Of a DNA stretch of 55,062 nucleotides, positions 8,204 to 16,554 are shown in pieces. Within the stretch, counting starts at the first letter, position 1; each line of letters starts with the position of its first letter. Made by a program: the position numbers and the translations under genes. Source of the stretch: Streptomyces sp. NRRL B-1347 (GTDB lineage Bacteria; Actinomycetota; Actinomycetes; Streptomycetales; Streptomycetaceae); assembly GCF_000720325.1 (NCBI RefSeq), contig NZ_JOJM01000055.1:1-55062 (forward strand). Direction: 5' to 3'. Under the pieces are notes generated by a model. It was given only the letters and a program-made list of their open reading frames with translations. It searched no databases and was not told the DNA's origin.

Positions 8204-11200
8204 CCACAACGGTCCAGGCCCCTCCCCCGGCCGCGACGCGGCCGACGGCGCGCCGGTCCGAACCCGAGCACGGCCCGCGCCCCCGGCGCTGGCTCGCCGG
8301 ATTCTGGGCCGTCACGCTCGTGTGCTTCCTCGCGGTGAAGCCGGGGCGGATGACGTTCGACACCAAACTCGGTGTCGCCGTCGATCCATGGCAGTTCCTC
8401 TCCGACCTCGGTCAGCTGTGGCACGACCGGGGCGGCTTCGGGGGCCTCCAGGACCAGTACATCGGGTACGCCTTCCCGATGTTGCCGTACTACGCGCTCA
8501 CCGACCTGCTCCAGCTGCCGGTGTGGATCGCGGAACGGCTGTGGTTCTCGCTGATCGTGACGGCCGCGTTCTGGGGCGCCCTCCGGCTCGCCGAGCGGCT
8601 CGGCATCGGCACCCGCGGCTCGCGGCTGCTCGGCGCGGTGGTGTACGCGCTGTGGCCGACGTTCACCGTGGTGATCGGCTCGACGTCGGCGGCGGCGCTG
8701 CCCGGCGCCTTCCTGCCCTGGGTGCTGCTCCCGCTCACCAACGACCGCGTGACCGCGCGGATCGCGGCGTTCCGCTCGGCCCTCGTCATTCCGTTCATGG
8801 GCGGGGTGAACGCGGCCTCCACGCTGGCCTCGCTGCTTCCCGTCGCCCTGTACCTGCTCTCGCGCCCGAACGGGCCGCGCAAGCGCAAGCTCATCACCTG
8901 GTGGGTGCCGGGCGTCGTCCTGGCCACCGCGTGGTGGGTGGTGCCGCTGCTCCTGCTCGGCATCTACGGCGAGAACTTCCTTCCGTACGTGGAGAACGCG
9001 GCCACCACGACCGGCACCATGTCGGCCACCGAGGCGCTGCGCGGCGCCGGCAACTGGGTGGCCTATCTGCACTTCGGCGAGGCCTGGCTGCCCGCGGGCT
9101 GGACCGTCGCGGCCTCCGTGGTCACCATCGTGTGCTCGGCGCTCGCCGCCGGGCTCGGGCTCGCCGGGCTCGCCCGCCGCGACCTGCCGGAGCGGCGCTG
9201 GCTGACCCTGACGGTCCTCGCGGCCGTCCTGGTCATGCTCGCCGGGTACGGCGGCGCCTCCGGGGCGCTCTTCCACGGCACGGTGCAGGACTGGCTGAAC
9301 GGCTGGCTGGTGCCGTTCCGCAACATCTACAAGTTCCAGACGGGCGTCGCGCTCGCCCTCGCCCTCGGCCTCGCGCACCTGGCGGGCGCGGTGGGCCGGA
9401 CGCACGGCGCCCGGGCCCTGCCCGCGCGGCGGTACGCGCCGCTCGTCGCCGCCGTCCTGGTGCTCCCGGGTCTGCTGTGGCCGTACCTCAACGGCTCGAT
9501 CCTGCAGCCCGGTTCGTTCAAGAAGCTGCCGAACCACTGGCAGGCCACGGCCGACTGGCTGGACAAGTACTCGCCGGACTCGCGCGCCCTGGTGGTGCCC
9601 GCGACCGCGCACGGCATCTACTCCTGGGGCTCCTCGATCGACCAGCCCCTCGACGTGCAGGCCGAGTCGCGCTGGGCCCAGCGCGACTACGTGCCCTTCG
9701 GCACGCCCGGCAACCGGCGCGCCATGGACGCCGTCGAGCAGGCCCTGATGACGGGCAGTCAGGTGCCGGGCCTCAAGAACTACTTGACGCGTGCGGGCCT
9801 GTACTACGTGGTCGTGCGCAACGACCTCGACCCGGACCAGATCGGCTACGTCCCGACGGCGACGGTCAAGCGCACCCTGGAGCAGTCCGGCTACACGCGC
9901 GTGACCGGCTTCGGCCCGACCCAGACCGGCGGCCGCATCGCGGACGACACGCCCGTGCAGGTCGAGGGCCTGTACCCGCGCCAGCGCGCGGTGGAGATCT
10001 ACACCCCGGGCAAGGGCACCCCGCGCCCCGGCCAGGCCGGTCTGAAGCCGGTCTCCAACACGGCCGTCGTCAGCGGCGGCCCGGAGGCGCTGCTCCCGCT
10101 GTCCGCCGATCCCCAGCTGCGCGACCGCCCGGTGGTCCTGACCGGGGACAACCACCCCGGCCTCGGCTCCGCGCCCGGCCTGCAGGCGGTCGGTGACGGA
10201 CTGCGGCGCGCGGACACGCGCTTCGGCCTGACCAACACCAACACCTCGTACACGTACACCCGCGACGAGAAGAACGCGCCGGACGCGCTCCAGGATCCGG
10301 GCAAGAAGCCGCACCAGATCCTGCCGACCAAGGGGATCGAGCACCAGACGACGGCGGAGCTGCGCGGCGCGAAGGCCGTGACGGCCTCCTCGTACGGCAA
10401 CTGGCTCTTCCACCTGCCGCAGTACGACCCGGTGAACGCCTTCGACGGCAACCCCGGCACGGCCTGGACCGAAGGCAACCCGGGCAGCCCCGACGGCGAG
10501 TGGATCAAGGCGGAGTTCCGCAAGAAGACCGCTGTTCCGAAGTCGTTCAAGGTGACGCCGCTGCCCCAGGACGGGGTGCGGGCTGCGCCGACGCGGGTGC
10601 GGGTCGAGACCGAGCAGGGCAAGAAGGACTCGTTCCTCAAGGCCAACGGCACGACGCAGCGCGTCGCCGCCAAGCCCGGCGACTCCGACTGGATCAAGAT
10701 CACCATCCTGGACTCGCAGGTCGCGACGCGCGGTCTGACCGGGGCCGGGTTCGCGGAGATCAGCATCCCCGGCGTGCAGGTGACCAAGCTCCTGAAGATG
10801 CCCGACGACGTGAAGGGCACGGAGGGCGCCGACGCCGACGCGACGACGTACTCCATGCACCGCTCGGCCGACCCCAGCGGCCTTTCCCCCGTGACCTCCG
10901 AGGCGGGTCTGCACCGCCGGTTCACCACCCAGGGGCAGGACACGTACGACGTGCGGATGAGCGCCGTCGCCGTGCCCGGGTCCGAGCTCGACGAGCTGCT
11001 CTACGACGTGGCGCCCGGCCAGCGGCAGCAGATCCGCGCCAGCGCCGAGTCCACGTCCGACATGGGCACGGGCCTGTCCGCGCGCAACCTCACGGACGGC
11101 GACCTGACCACCGCGTGGATCGCGGGCGACAGCCCGGTGATCCATCTGCGCTGGCCCGGCAAGGTCCCCGTCGGCGAGATCGTGCTGCCCCCCGCGGGCG

Positions 11201-12624
11201 GCCTGTCGACGCGGCCCGAGAAGATCGAGATCAGCTCGCCGGACGGCGCGGCGGTCGCCGGGGTCGACGAGAACGGCATGGCGCGCTTCGCGCCGATCAC
11301 CACCGACCGCCTCACCATCACCGTCACCAAGACCGCGGCGCTGACCCTGCACAACCCGGTCGCGGACGAGAAGCTCCAGCTGCCCGTGGGCGTGACCGAG
11401 GCCTACATCCCGGCGCTCGACCAGTTCCGCACCAAGCAGCCGCGCGCCGGGCGCACCTTCGAACTGGCCTGCGGCCGGGGGCCCGAGGTCGCCATCGACG
11501 GCAAGCTGTACCCGACCTCCGTCAAGGGCACCGTGCGCGACCTCGTGCAGCGGCGGCCCGTCGAGGTCACGCTGTGCGAGCGCGGCGAGCGGCGGCCGAA
11601 GGCCGACACCAAGGTGAGCCTGGGCGCGGGCGAGCACCGCGTGGAGGCCGGTGACGCGGGCCCGCTCGCGCTCACCGACGTCACGCTGACGCGCGGCACG
11701 CCCGGCAACCTCGACACCAACGCGCGCGAACTGACCGTCAAGGACTGGCTGGGCGACCGGCGCAAGCTCACCGTCGGCGACGGCGCGGCCTCGTACCTGA
11801 CCACGTACGAGAACGTCAACGACGGCTGGAAGGCCACCCTGAACGGCGAGGAGCTGCGCGAGGTGCGGCTCGACGGCTGGCAGCAGGGCTGGCTGATCCC
11901 GGCGGGCGAGGGCGGCACCATCAAGCTCAGCTACGAGCCGTCGACGGCGTACGAGGCCGGGCTCATCGGCGGCGGCGTGGGCGTGCTCGCGCTCGTGGTG
12001 CTCGTGTTCGTGCGCCGCAAGGACGCCAACCCGGACGGCCCCGACGTGGCGCCGCCCGCGCCCGGCGTCGTCCTCGGCGTGGTGGCCCTGACCCTGGTGG
12101 CCGTGGTCGTCGCGGGCTGGTTCGCGCTGCTCGTGCCCGCGCTCGCGGTGCTCGCCCGGTGGCGGCACGCGCTGCTCGCGCCGCTCGCGTTCGTCGCGCT
12201 CGCCGGGGCGGGGATCGCCGCCGCCACCGGTGCCGGGGAGACGATCGCCGCGGACGAGGGGGCCTTCGGGCACGCGGCTCAGATCATGGCGTTCATCGGC
12301 CTGTTCGCGGCCCTGGTGTCGGTGCGGGAGGCCGCCCCCGCGGCGGCCGCCGGGGTGCAGGCCGGGGTCGCGGCCCCGGCCGGTGCGCCCGCGGGACCGC
12401 CCGCGCCCGGTCAGGGCGTGCCCCCCGCCGCGGCCCCCGCGGCGCCACCGGCCGGGCCCGCGGGCGCCGATCCGCTGGCGAAGCGCGGGACGCCGCCGGG
12501 CGGTGACCCGTCGGCGACGACGCTGCCGCTCGGCCCCGGCCGCGACGCGGGGGCACCCCCGCAGCGGCAGCGGGAGCCCGGCGACGACGGCACGGAGCAA
12601 CAGGAAGAGGACCACCGGCCATGA
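8200..12624 (+). CDS. AftD-like alpha-(1->3)-arabinofuranosyltransferase, GT-C fold (DUF3367 type)
   Basis: A 1474-aa polytopic membrane enzyme starting at the ATG that overlaps the previous stop. The first loop has MTFDTKLGVAVDPWQFL, matching the DTK acidic motif of AftD-type GT-C enzymes that use decaprenyl-phospho-arabinose on the outer face of the membrane. About ten membrane helices fill residues 25-430. A large extracytoplasmic part follows with two discoidin (F5/8 type C)-like modules, about 724-860 (AFDGNPGTAWTEG) and 945-1030 (LTDGDLTTAWIAG). Further membrane helices lie at about 1255-1375, then a Pro/Ala-rich tail. Mycobacterial AftD has comparable size and carbohydrate-binding modules. 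Streptomycetes lack mycolyl-arabinogalactan, so the product glycan is an open question. Confidence 0.9.
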   Translation: MTTTVQAPPPAATRPTARRSEPEHGPRPRRWLAGFWAVTLVCFLAVKPGRMTFDTKLGVAVDPWQFLSDLGQLWHDRGGFGGLQDQYIGYAFPMLPYYALTDLLQLPVWIAERLWFSLIVTAAFWGALRLAERLGIGTRGSRLLGAVVYALWPTFTVVIGSTSAAALPGAFLPWVLLPLTNDRVTARIAAFRSALVIPFMGGVNAASTLASLLPVALYLLSRPNGPRKRKLITWWVPGVVLATAWWVVPLLLLGIYGENFLPYVENAATTTGTMSATEALRGAGNWVAYLHFGEAWLPAGWTVAASVVTIVCSALAAGLGLAGLARRDLPERRWLTLTVLAAVLVMLAGYGGASGALFHGTVQDWLNGWLVPFRNIYKFQTGVALALALGLAHLAGAVGRTHGARALPARRYAPLVAAVLVLPGLLWPYLNGSILQPGSFKKLPNHWQATADWLDKYSPDSRALVVPATAHGIYSWGSSIDQPLDVQAESRWAQRDYVPFGTPGNRRAMDAVEQALMTGSQVPGLKNYLTRAGLYYVVVRNDLDPDQIGYVPTATVKRTLEQSGYTRVTGFGPTQTGGRIADDTPVQVEGLYPRQRAVEIYTPGKGTPRPGQAGLKPVSNTAVVSGGPEALLPLSADPQLRDRPVVLTGDNHPGLGSAPGLQAVGDGLRRADTRFGLTNTNTSYTYTRDEKNAPDALQDPGKKPHQILPTKGIEHQTTAELRGAKAVTASSYGNWLFHLPQYDPVNAFDGNPGTAWTEGNPGSPDGEWIKAEFRKKTAVPKSFKVTPLPQDGVRAAPTRVRVETEQGKKDSFLKANGTTQRVAAKPGDSDWIKITILDSQVATRGLTGAGFAEISIPGVQVTKLLKMPDDVKGTEGADADATTYSMHRSADPSGLSPVTSEAGLHRRFTTQGQDTYDVRMSAVAVPGSELDELLYDVAPGQRQQIRASAESTSDMGTGLSARNLTDGDLTTAWIAGDSPVIHLRWPGKVPVGEIVLPPAGGLSTRPEKIEISSPDGAAVAGVDENGMARFAPITTDRLTITVTKTAALTLHNPVADEKLQLPVGVTEAYIPALDQFRTKQPRAGRTFELACGRGPEVAIDGKLYPTSVKGTVRDLVQRRPVEVTLCERGERRPKADTKVSLGAGEHRVEAGDAGPLALTDVTLTRGTPGNLDTNARELTVKDWLGDRRKLTVGDGAASYLTTYENVNDGWKATLNGEELREVRLDGWQQGWLIPAGEGGTIKLSYEPSTAYEAGLIGGGVGVLALVVLVFVRRKDANPDGPDVAPPAPGVVLGVVALTLVAVVVAGWFALLVPALAVLARWRHALLAPLAFVALAGAGIAAATGAGETIAADEGAFGHAAQIMAFIGLFAALVSVREAAPAAAAGVQAGVAAPAGAPAGPPAPGQGVPPAAAPAAPPAGPAGADPLAKRGTPPGGDPSATTLPLGPGRDAGAPPQRQREPGDDGTEQQEEDHRP

Positions 12625-13961
12625 CCGCGCTGGAACACCCGGCCCGGCGCGCGGACGGCTCCGGCCGTCCGCCGCGCCGCGTGCCGTTCCCCGTCGTCGA
12701 CGAGGTCGCCCGGCACTGCCTCCAGGAGGAGGAGCCGGAGACCGTCCACATCGAGGTGCACCTGCCGGGCAACCCGGACCCGGACCGGCTGCGGACGGCG
12801 TTCACCGAGGCCCTGCGCCGCCATCCGCGCATCCTCGTGCGGGAGGCGCGCGGCGCCTGGTACCGGCGCCGCTACGAGTGGGAGCTGACCGATGGCCCGG
12901 ACGTGGAGGTCGTCACCTTCCCGGGCGCGCGGGCCGACGGCCTCAAGCGCGCCCGGGAGCGGGCGCTGTGCGACGCGCCGCCGCTGACCGCGTCCCCGCC
13001 GGTGCGCCTGGAGGTCGTCGCCGCCCCGGGGTCGAGCGGCAGCGTGCTGTTCCTCACCATCAACCACACGGCCCTGGACGGGCCCGCGTGCCTGCGCGTC
13101 CTCGCCACGGCCGCCGAGCTGTACGGGGGCCGGGACAACGCGCCCGCCGCGCCCCCGACGCGCGCGCCCGCCACCGCCCCGGCGGCGGACGCGCCCGACC
13201 TGCCCTCGCCGTGGGCCCCGCCCGCCCGCGTCGCCCGCGGCGCGCCCGAGCCGTCGCCCGGCAACGGCATGCTGGTCGCGGAGCTGCCGGTGCCGCGCCG
13301 CCCCAAGGGCTCGCCGTTCACCGTCAACGACCAGCTGATGGTCACGACCGCGCTGATGATCGCCCACTGGAACCGTGAACACGGGGCCAAGCCGCGGCCG
13401 TTGCGCATCACCATGCCCGTCGACGACCGCCCCCGCGACATGTCGATGCCCATCGGCAACGGCACGCGGCTCGTCGAGGTGCCCTTCGGCGCCGACGAGC
13501 TGACCCCGCTCCTCGACGCCGAGCCGCGCCCCGAGGACGTCCGTACGCTGCTCCGCCGCACCTCGGACCGCACGCGGGCCCTCAAGGCGCTGTCCCGGCC
13601 GCAGCTCGGCCACGGCGCGACGCTGCTCACCGCGCCGGTCCTGCCGGTCGGGGTGCGGGCCGCCGTCACCCGGGGGCTGCGCAGGGCCGCCGCGCCCTGG
13701 ACGTCCACGACGCTGCTCAGCAACATCGGCCGGATCCCGTACGCCCTCGACTTCGGCGACGCGGGGGCGGCGACCGCGGTGTGGTTCTCGGCGCCCGCCC
13801 GCACGCCGCGCGGCCTGACCGTGACCACCGCGTCCACCGGGGGCCGCCTTCACCTGGCCCTGCGCTGGTCCCGGACGCTCCTCGGGCACGGCGACGGCGC
13901 CCGTCTGCGCGACCTCTTCGAGCACTACCTCCACGCCACCGAGGAGGGACCCGGCTCATGA
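12621..13961 (+). CDS. Condensation-fold acyltransferase-like protein (PapA/NRPS C-domain superfamily)
   Basis: A 446-aa protein overlapping the AftD-like stop by ATGA. It carries NHTALDG at residues 148-154, a variant of HHxxxDG in which the first His is Asn but the catalytic His149 and structural Asp153 remain, followed by PACLRVLATAAELY. The length fits a free-standing condensation-domain acyltransferase such as PapA5, which moves an acyl chain from a thioester carrier or CoA onto a hydroxyl or amine. No carrier protein or adenylation gene lies within this cluster. In this setting it may acylate a glycan or lipid; that is inference from the coupled arabinosyltransferase and methyltransferases. 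Confidence 0.82.
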   Translation: MTALEHPARRADGSGRPPRRVPFPVVDEVARHCLQEEEPETVHIEVHLPGNPDPDRLRTAFTEALRRHPRILVREARGAWYRRRYEWELTDGPDVEVVTFPGARADGLKRARERALCDAPPLTASPPVRLEVVAAPGSSGSVLFLTINHTALDGPACLRVLATAAELYGGRDNAPAAPPTRAPATAPAADAPDLPSPWAPPARVARGAPEPSPGNGMLVAELPVPRRPKGSPFTVNDQLMVTTALMIAHWNREHGAKPRPLRITMPVDDRPRDMSMPIGNGTRLVEVPFGADELTPLLDAEPRPEDVRTLLRRTSDRTRALKALSRPQLGHGATLLTAPVLPVGVRAAVTRGLRRAAAPWTSTTLLSNIGRIPYALDFGDAGAATAVWFSAPARTPRGLTVTTASTGGRLHLALRWSRTLLGHGDGARLRDLFEHYLHATEEGPGS

Positions 13962-14722
13962 CGACGACCGGCACGACCGGCGCGGCGGAGCGGTCCGCGC
14001 CCGAACGCCCGCGCGGCCTCAGGGACTTCTACGAGAACCCGGCCGTCCCCGTCGCCTCCGGGGACGCCCGCAGCCTGCGCCAGGCGCGGATGCTCGCGGC
14101 CGCGCTCGGCCCCGCCACGCGCGGCGCCCGCGTGGTCCTCGACGTGGGCTGCGGCGACGGCAACGCCGCCCGGGTCGCCGCGCCGCTGCTCGCCGGGCAC
14201 CGCGTCATCGGCGTCGACTGGTCCCAGGACGCGCTGCGCCGCGCGAGCGGCCACCTGCCGTACGTCGTACGCGGCGAACTCACCGACGGCGGCCTGCCGT
14301 TCGCCTCCGGCACGGTCGACGCCGTGCTCTTCAGCGAGGTCGTCGAGCACCTCGTCGACCCCGACTCGGCCCTCGACGAGCTGCGCCGCGTGCTGCGCCC
14401 CGGCGGCCATCTGATGCTGTCCACGCCGAACCTCGCCGCCTGGTACAACCGCGGCCTGCTGCTCGCCGGGGTGCAGCCGGTGTTCTCCGAGGTGAGCCTG
14501 CGCGCCATCCACGGCCGCCCGGGCCGCGAGGTCGTCGGGCATCTGCGCCTGTACACCGCGCGGGCGCTGCGGGAGTTCGTCGCGGCCTCCGGCTTCGACG
14601 TGGTCCGGCTCGCGGGCGCGCCCTTCCACGGGGTGCCGCGGCCGCTGCGGCCCCTGGACCGGCTCGCCTGCGCCGTGCCGGGCGCGGCCTCGATCCTGCT
14701 GCTGCACGCCCGAAAGGCCTGA
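13958..14722 (+). CDS. Class I SAM-dependent methyltransferase
   Basis: A 254-aa protein starting at the ATG that overlaps the condensation-protein stop. Motif I is VVLDVGCGDGNA (59-70) and the post-I acidic residue lies in RVIGVDWSQDAL. VLFSEVVEHLVDPDSALDELRRVLRPGGHLMLSTPN is the classic Methyltransf_11/23 block. The C-terminal section resembles sugar- or glycan-methylating members (LYTARALREFVAASGF). It is the second methyltransferase of the cluster, so the product may be methylated at two positions or on two intermediates. The next gene starts 5 bases after its stop. Confidence 0.88.
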   Translation: MTTTGTTGAAERSAPERPRGLRDFYENPAVPVASGDARSLRQARMLAAALGPATRGARVVLDVGCGDGNAARVAAPLLAGHRVIGVDWSQDALRRASGHLPYVVRGELTDGGLPFASGTVDAVLFSEVVEHLVDPDSALDELRRVLRPGGHLMLSTPNLAAWYNRGLLLAGVQPVFSEVSLRAIHGRPGREVVGHLRLYTARALREFVAASGFDVVRLAGAPFHGVPRPLRPLDRLACAVPGAASILLLHARKA

Positions 14723-14727
14723 GGCCC

Positions 14728-15651
14728 ATGTGGGTGGGTGTGGTGGCGGCTCTGCTCGCGAACGTCCTCTACAGCACCGGTTTCGTCCTGGAGAAGCGGG
14801 CCCTGTCCGCGATGCCGTCGGTGAGCGTGCGGGCGCCGCTGCGGCTGCTCCGGCATGTCGTCTCCAGTCCGCTGTGGCTCGGCGGCTCGCTCGCGCTCGC
14901 GGCGGGCTTCGGCGCGCAGCTCGCCGTCTACCGCACCCTTCCGATCGCCGCCGCCCAGGGCATCTTCGTCTCCGGTCTCGTCCTGCTGCTCCTGCTGTCG
15001 TCGCGGCTGCTCGGCGAGCGCACCTCGGGGCGCGAGCGGATCGCCGTCGGCGCGATCCTCCTCGCGCTGCTCATGGTGGTGCTCTCGCTCGACGAGGGCG
15101 CCGACACGGTGGGCGAGGACGCCCCGGTGGCGCTGGTCCTGCTGGTCAGCCTGCCGTCGCTCGCCCTCGGCGTGTGGCTGTACGCGAACGGCGAGCGCCG
15201 GGCGGGACAGCGGCACCGGCAGCCGACGACGGGCGTGGAGTACGGCGTCGCCGTCGGCCTCCTGTACGGCGTCAGCTCGCTGGCCATCAAGGGCGTGTCC
15301 AGCTCGCTGACCACGCACGACATCGGCGGCGCGCTGCTCGACCTGCTGCGCTCGCCCTACCCCTACCTGCTGTTGTTCACCGGCGCGTTCGGCCTGATCA
15401 TGTCGCAGGCGGCGCTCCAGCGGTGCCGGGCCTCGCTGATCGTGCCGGTGTGCACGACGGTGACGTCCCTGTTCACCGCGGTGCTCGGCACGCTCGCGTT
15501 CGGCGAGGCGCTGCCGCACGACCCGGTGCGCCTCGCACTGCGCGTCGCGGGCACGGCCCTGGCCGTGGCGGTCCTGCTCGTCATGCCCAAGCACGACGCG
15601 GCGCCCGCCGCCCAGACCTCCACCCCTCCCAAGGAGCTGACCTCCGGATGA
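14728..15651 (+). CDS. DMT/EamA-like integral membrane transporter
   Basis: A 307-aa protein with about nine to ten hydrophobic segments and an internal duplication. The first half runs MWVGVVAALLANVLYSTGFVLEKRAL through LAALLMVVLSL. The second half begins near GVEYGVAVGLLYGVSSLAIKGV and ends at ALAVAVLLVM. This is the drug/metabolite transporter fold. Paralogues move small metabolites, and some DMT-like proteins flip lipid-linked sugars. In this operon it could export or flip a glycan precursor, which is inference only. It overlaps the following small gene by ATGA. Confidence 0.85.
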   Translation: MWVGVVAALLANVLYSTGFVLEKRALSAMPSVSVRAPLRLLRHVVSSPLWLGGSLALAAGFGAQLAVYRTLPIAAAQGIFVSGLVLLLLLSSRLLGERTSGRERIAVGAILLALLMVVLSLDEGADTVGEDAPVALVLLVSLPSLALGVWLYANGERRAGQRHRQPTTGVEYGVAVGLLYGVSSLAIKGVSSSLTTHDIGGALLDLLRSPYPYLLLFTGAFGLIMSQAALQRCRASLIVPVCTTVTSLFTAVLGTLAFGEALPHDPVRLALRVAGTALAVAVLLVMPKHDAAPAAQTSTPPKELTSG

Positions 15652-15881
15652 ACCCCGACGACCCCCTCCTGAAGATCCTCGCCTGTCCACTGGACAAGGG
15701 GCCGCTGGTGCTCGTGCTGCCCGAGCGGTCCGACCCGGCGGAGGCGGACCAGGCCCTGTACAACCCGCGGCTGCGCCGCCGGTACCCCATCATCGACGGC
15801 ATTCCGCAGCTCCTGCCATCCTCCGGCGAGCAGGTCACCGAGCAGGAGCACGAGCGGCTCCTGGAGCAGACCGCGCCCTGA
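15648..15881 (+). CDS. Trm112-like small zinc-ribbon-fold protein
   Basis: A 77-aa protein starting at an ATGA overlap with the transporter stop. It has the Trm112/YcaR layout: LLKILACPLDKGPL near the N-terminus and RRRYPIIDGIPQLLP near the C-terminus. Only one cysteine is left of the usual four zinc ligands, as in many bacterial YcaR-type proteins. Trm112 proteins activate partner methyltransferases, and two methyltransferases lie in the same operon, so a stabilising or activating role is plausible but unproven. This is the last gene of the coupled run; a 49-base gap follows. Confidence 0.85.
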   Translation: MNPDDPLLKILACPLDKGPLVLVLPERSDPAEADQALYNPRLRRRYPIIDGIPQLLPSSGEQVTEQEHERLLEQTAP

Positions 15882-15930
15882 AGCCGGGGCGCGGAGGGGC
15901 CGTCCACCCCCGGCCGGGTGATGGGCCACG

Positions 15931-16554
15931 ATGGATCCCATGCCCTCAAGCCCCTCCGCGCCCTTCACCCCGCTCGACTTCCAGCTGGTCCTGCTGCGCC
16001 GCATGGCCGACCACAACCCGGACCTCGTCGAGGACGCCCGGCACGCCCTCGGCGTCTCCATCGGCGAGATGCGCGAGGCCAACCGGCGCTGGCAGGCGAT
16101 GGTGCGCTCCCCCAGGTCGCGCGCGGCCGTCTCCCGCTACCGCGCGGTGCTGGGCGAGCCCGAGTCCACCGCCCGCCGCGCCATCGGCGACCTGGAGTGC
16201 GAGGCCCTGCTGTGGCCGGTGCCGCTCTGGCCCGACCTGCGCTTCGAGGTGCTGCTCGGGCCGCGGAACGCCGTCTGGAACGAGTGGCTGGTGCGGGCGC
16301 CCGGGGCCGCGGCCCCGGAGCTGCGCACGCTCGCCGACCTCGCGCCCTGGTCCTGCACGGTCGACGAGGCCGCCCGCGCCTTCGCTCCCGCGCGGCCGAT
16401 GGAGGGCACGGCGCCCACGCGGTGGCGGCTCGCGTTCAGCGGCGCGGACGGGGAGAGCGGGCGGCGGCGCGCGTGCGTGGCGGAGTTCACCTGGGGCCTG
16501 TTGCAGCGGGTGTCGTACGCCGACGGTCCGGAAGAGGGCCCGCGGGTGAGCTAG
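15931..16554 (+). CDS. Conserved-looking hypothetical protein
   Basis: A 207-aa soluble protein that I do not recognise. It has a helical N-terminus (DFQLVLLRRMADHNPDLVEDARHAL), a repeat-free middle, and a C-terminal beta-rich stretch with many Trp (LLWPVPLWPDLRFEVL, WNEWLVRAP). There is no signal peptide, membrane segment or catalytic motif. An alternative ATG lies three codons downstream at 15940. Codon bias is fully streptomycete, so it is likely real. Its TAG stop interlocks with the stop of the ATP-grasp gene on the other strand in one CTAG. Confidence 0.7.
   Translation: MDPMPSSPSAPFTPLDFQLVLLRRMADHNPDLVEDARHALGVSIGEMREANRRWQAMVRSPRSRAAVSRYRAVLGEPESTARRAIGDLECEALLWPVPLWPDLRFEVLLGPRNAVWNEWLVRAPGAAAPELRTLADLAPWSCTVDEAARAFAPARPMEGTAPTRWRLAFSGADGESGRRRACVAEFTWGLLQRVSYADGPEEGPRVS

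Noticed and set aside
8107..12615. A 1502-codon open frame on the minus strand opposite the AftD-like gene
   Set aside because: The translation is Arg/Gly/Ala/His-rich with no domain pattern. The plus strand carries a recognised enzyme with correct start overlaps, so this is a high-GC shadow.
15648..15881. Treating the Trm112-like frame as part of a longer upstream plus-strand frame (from 14730)
   Set aside because: The upstream part is a shadow of the DMT transporter. The ATGA overlap and CPLDKG motif place the true start at 15648.
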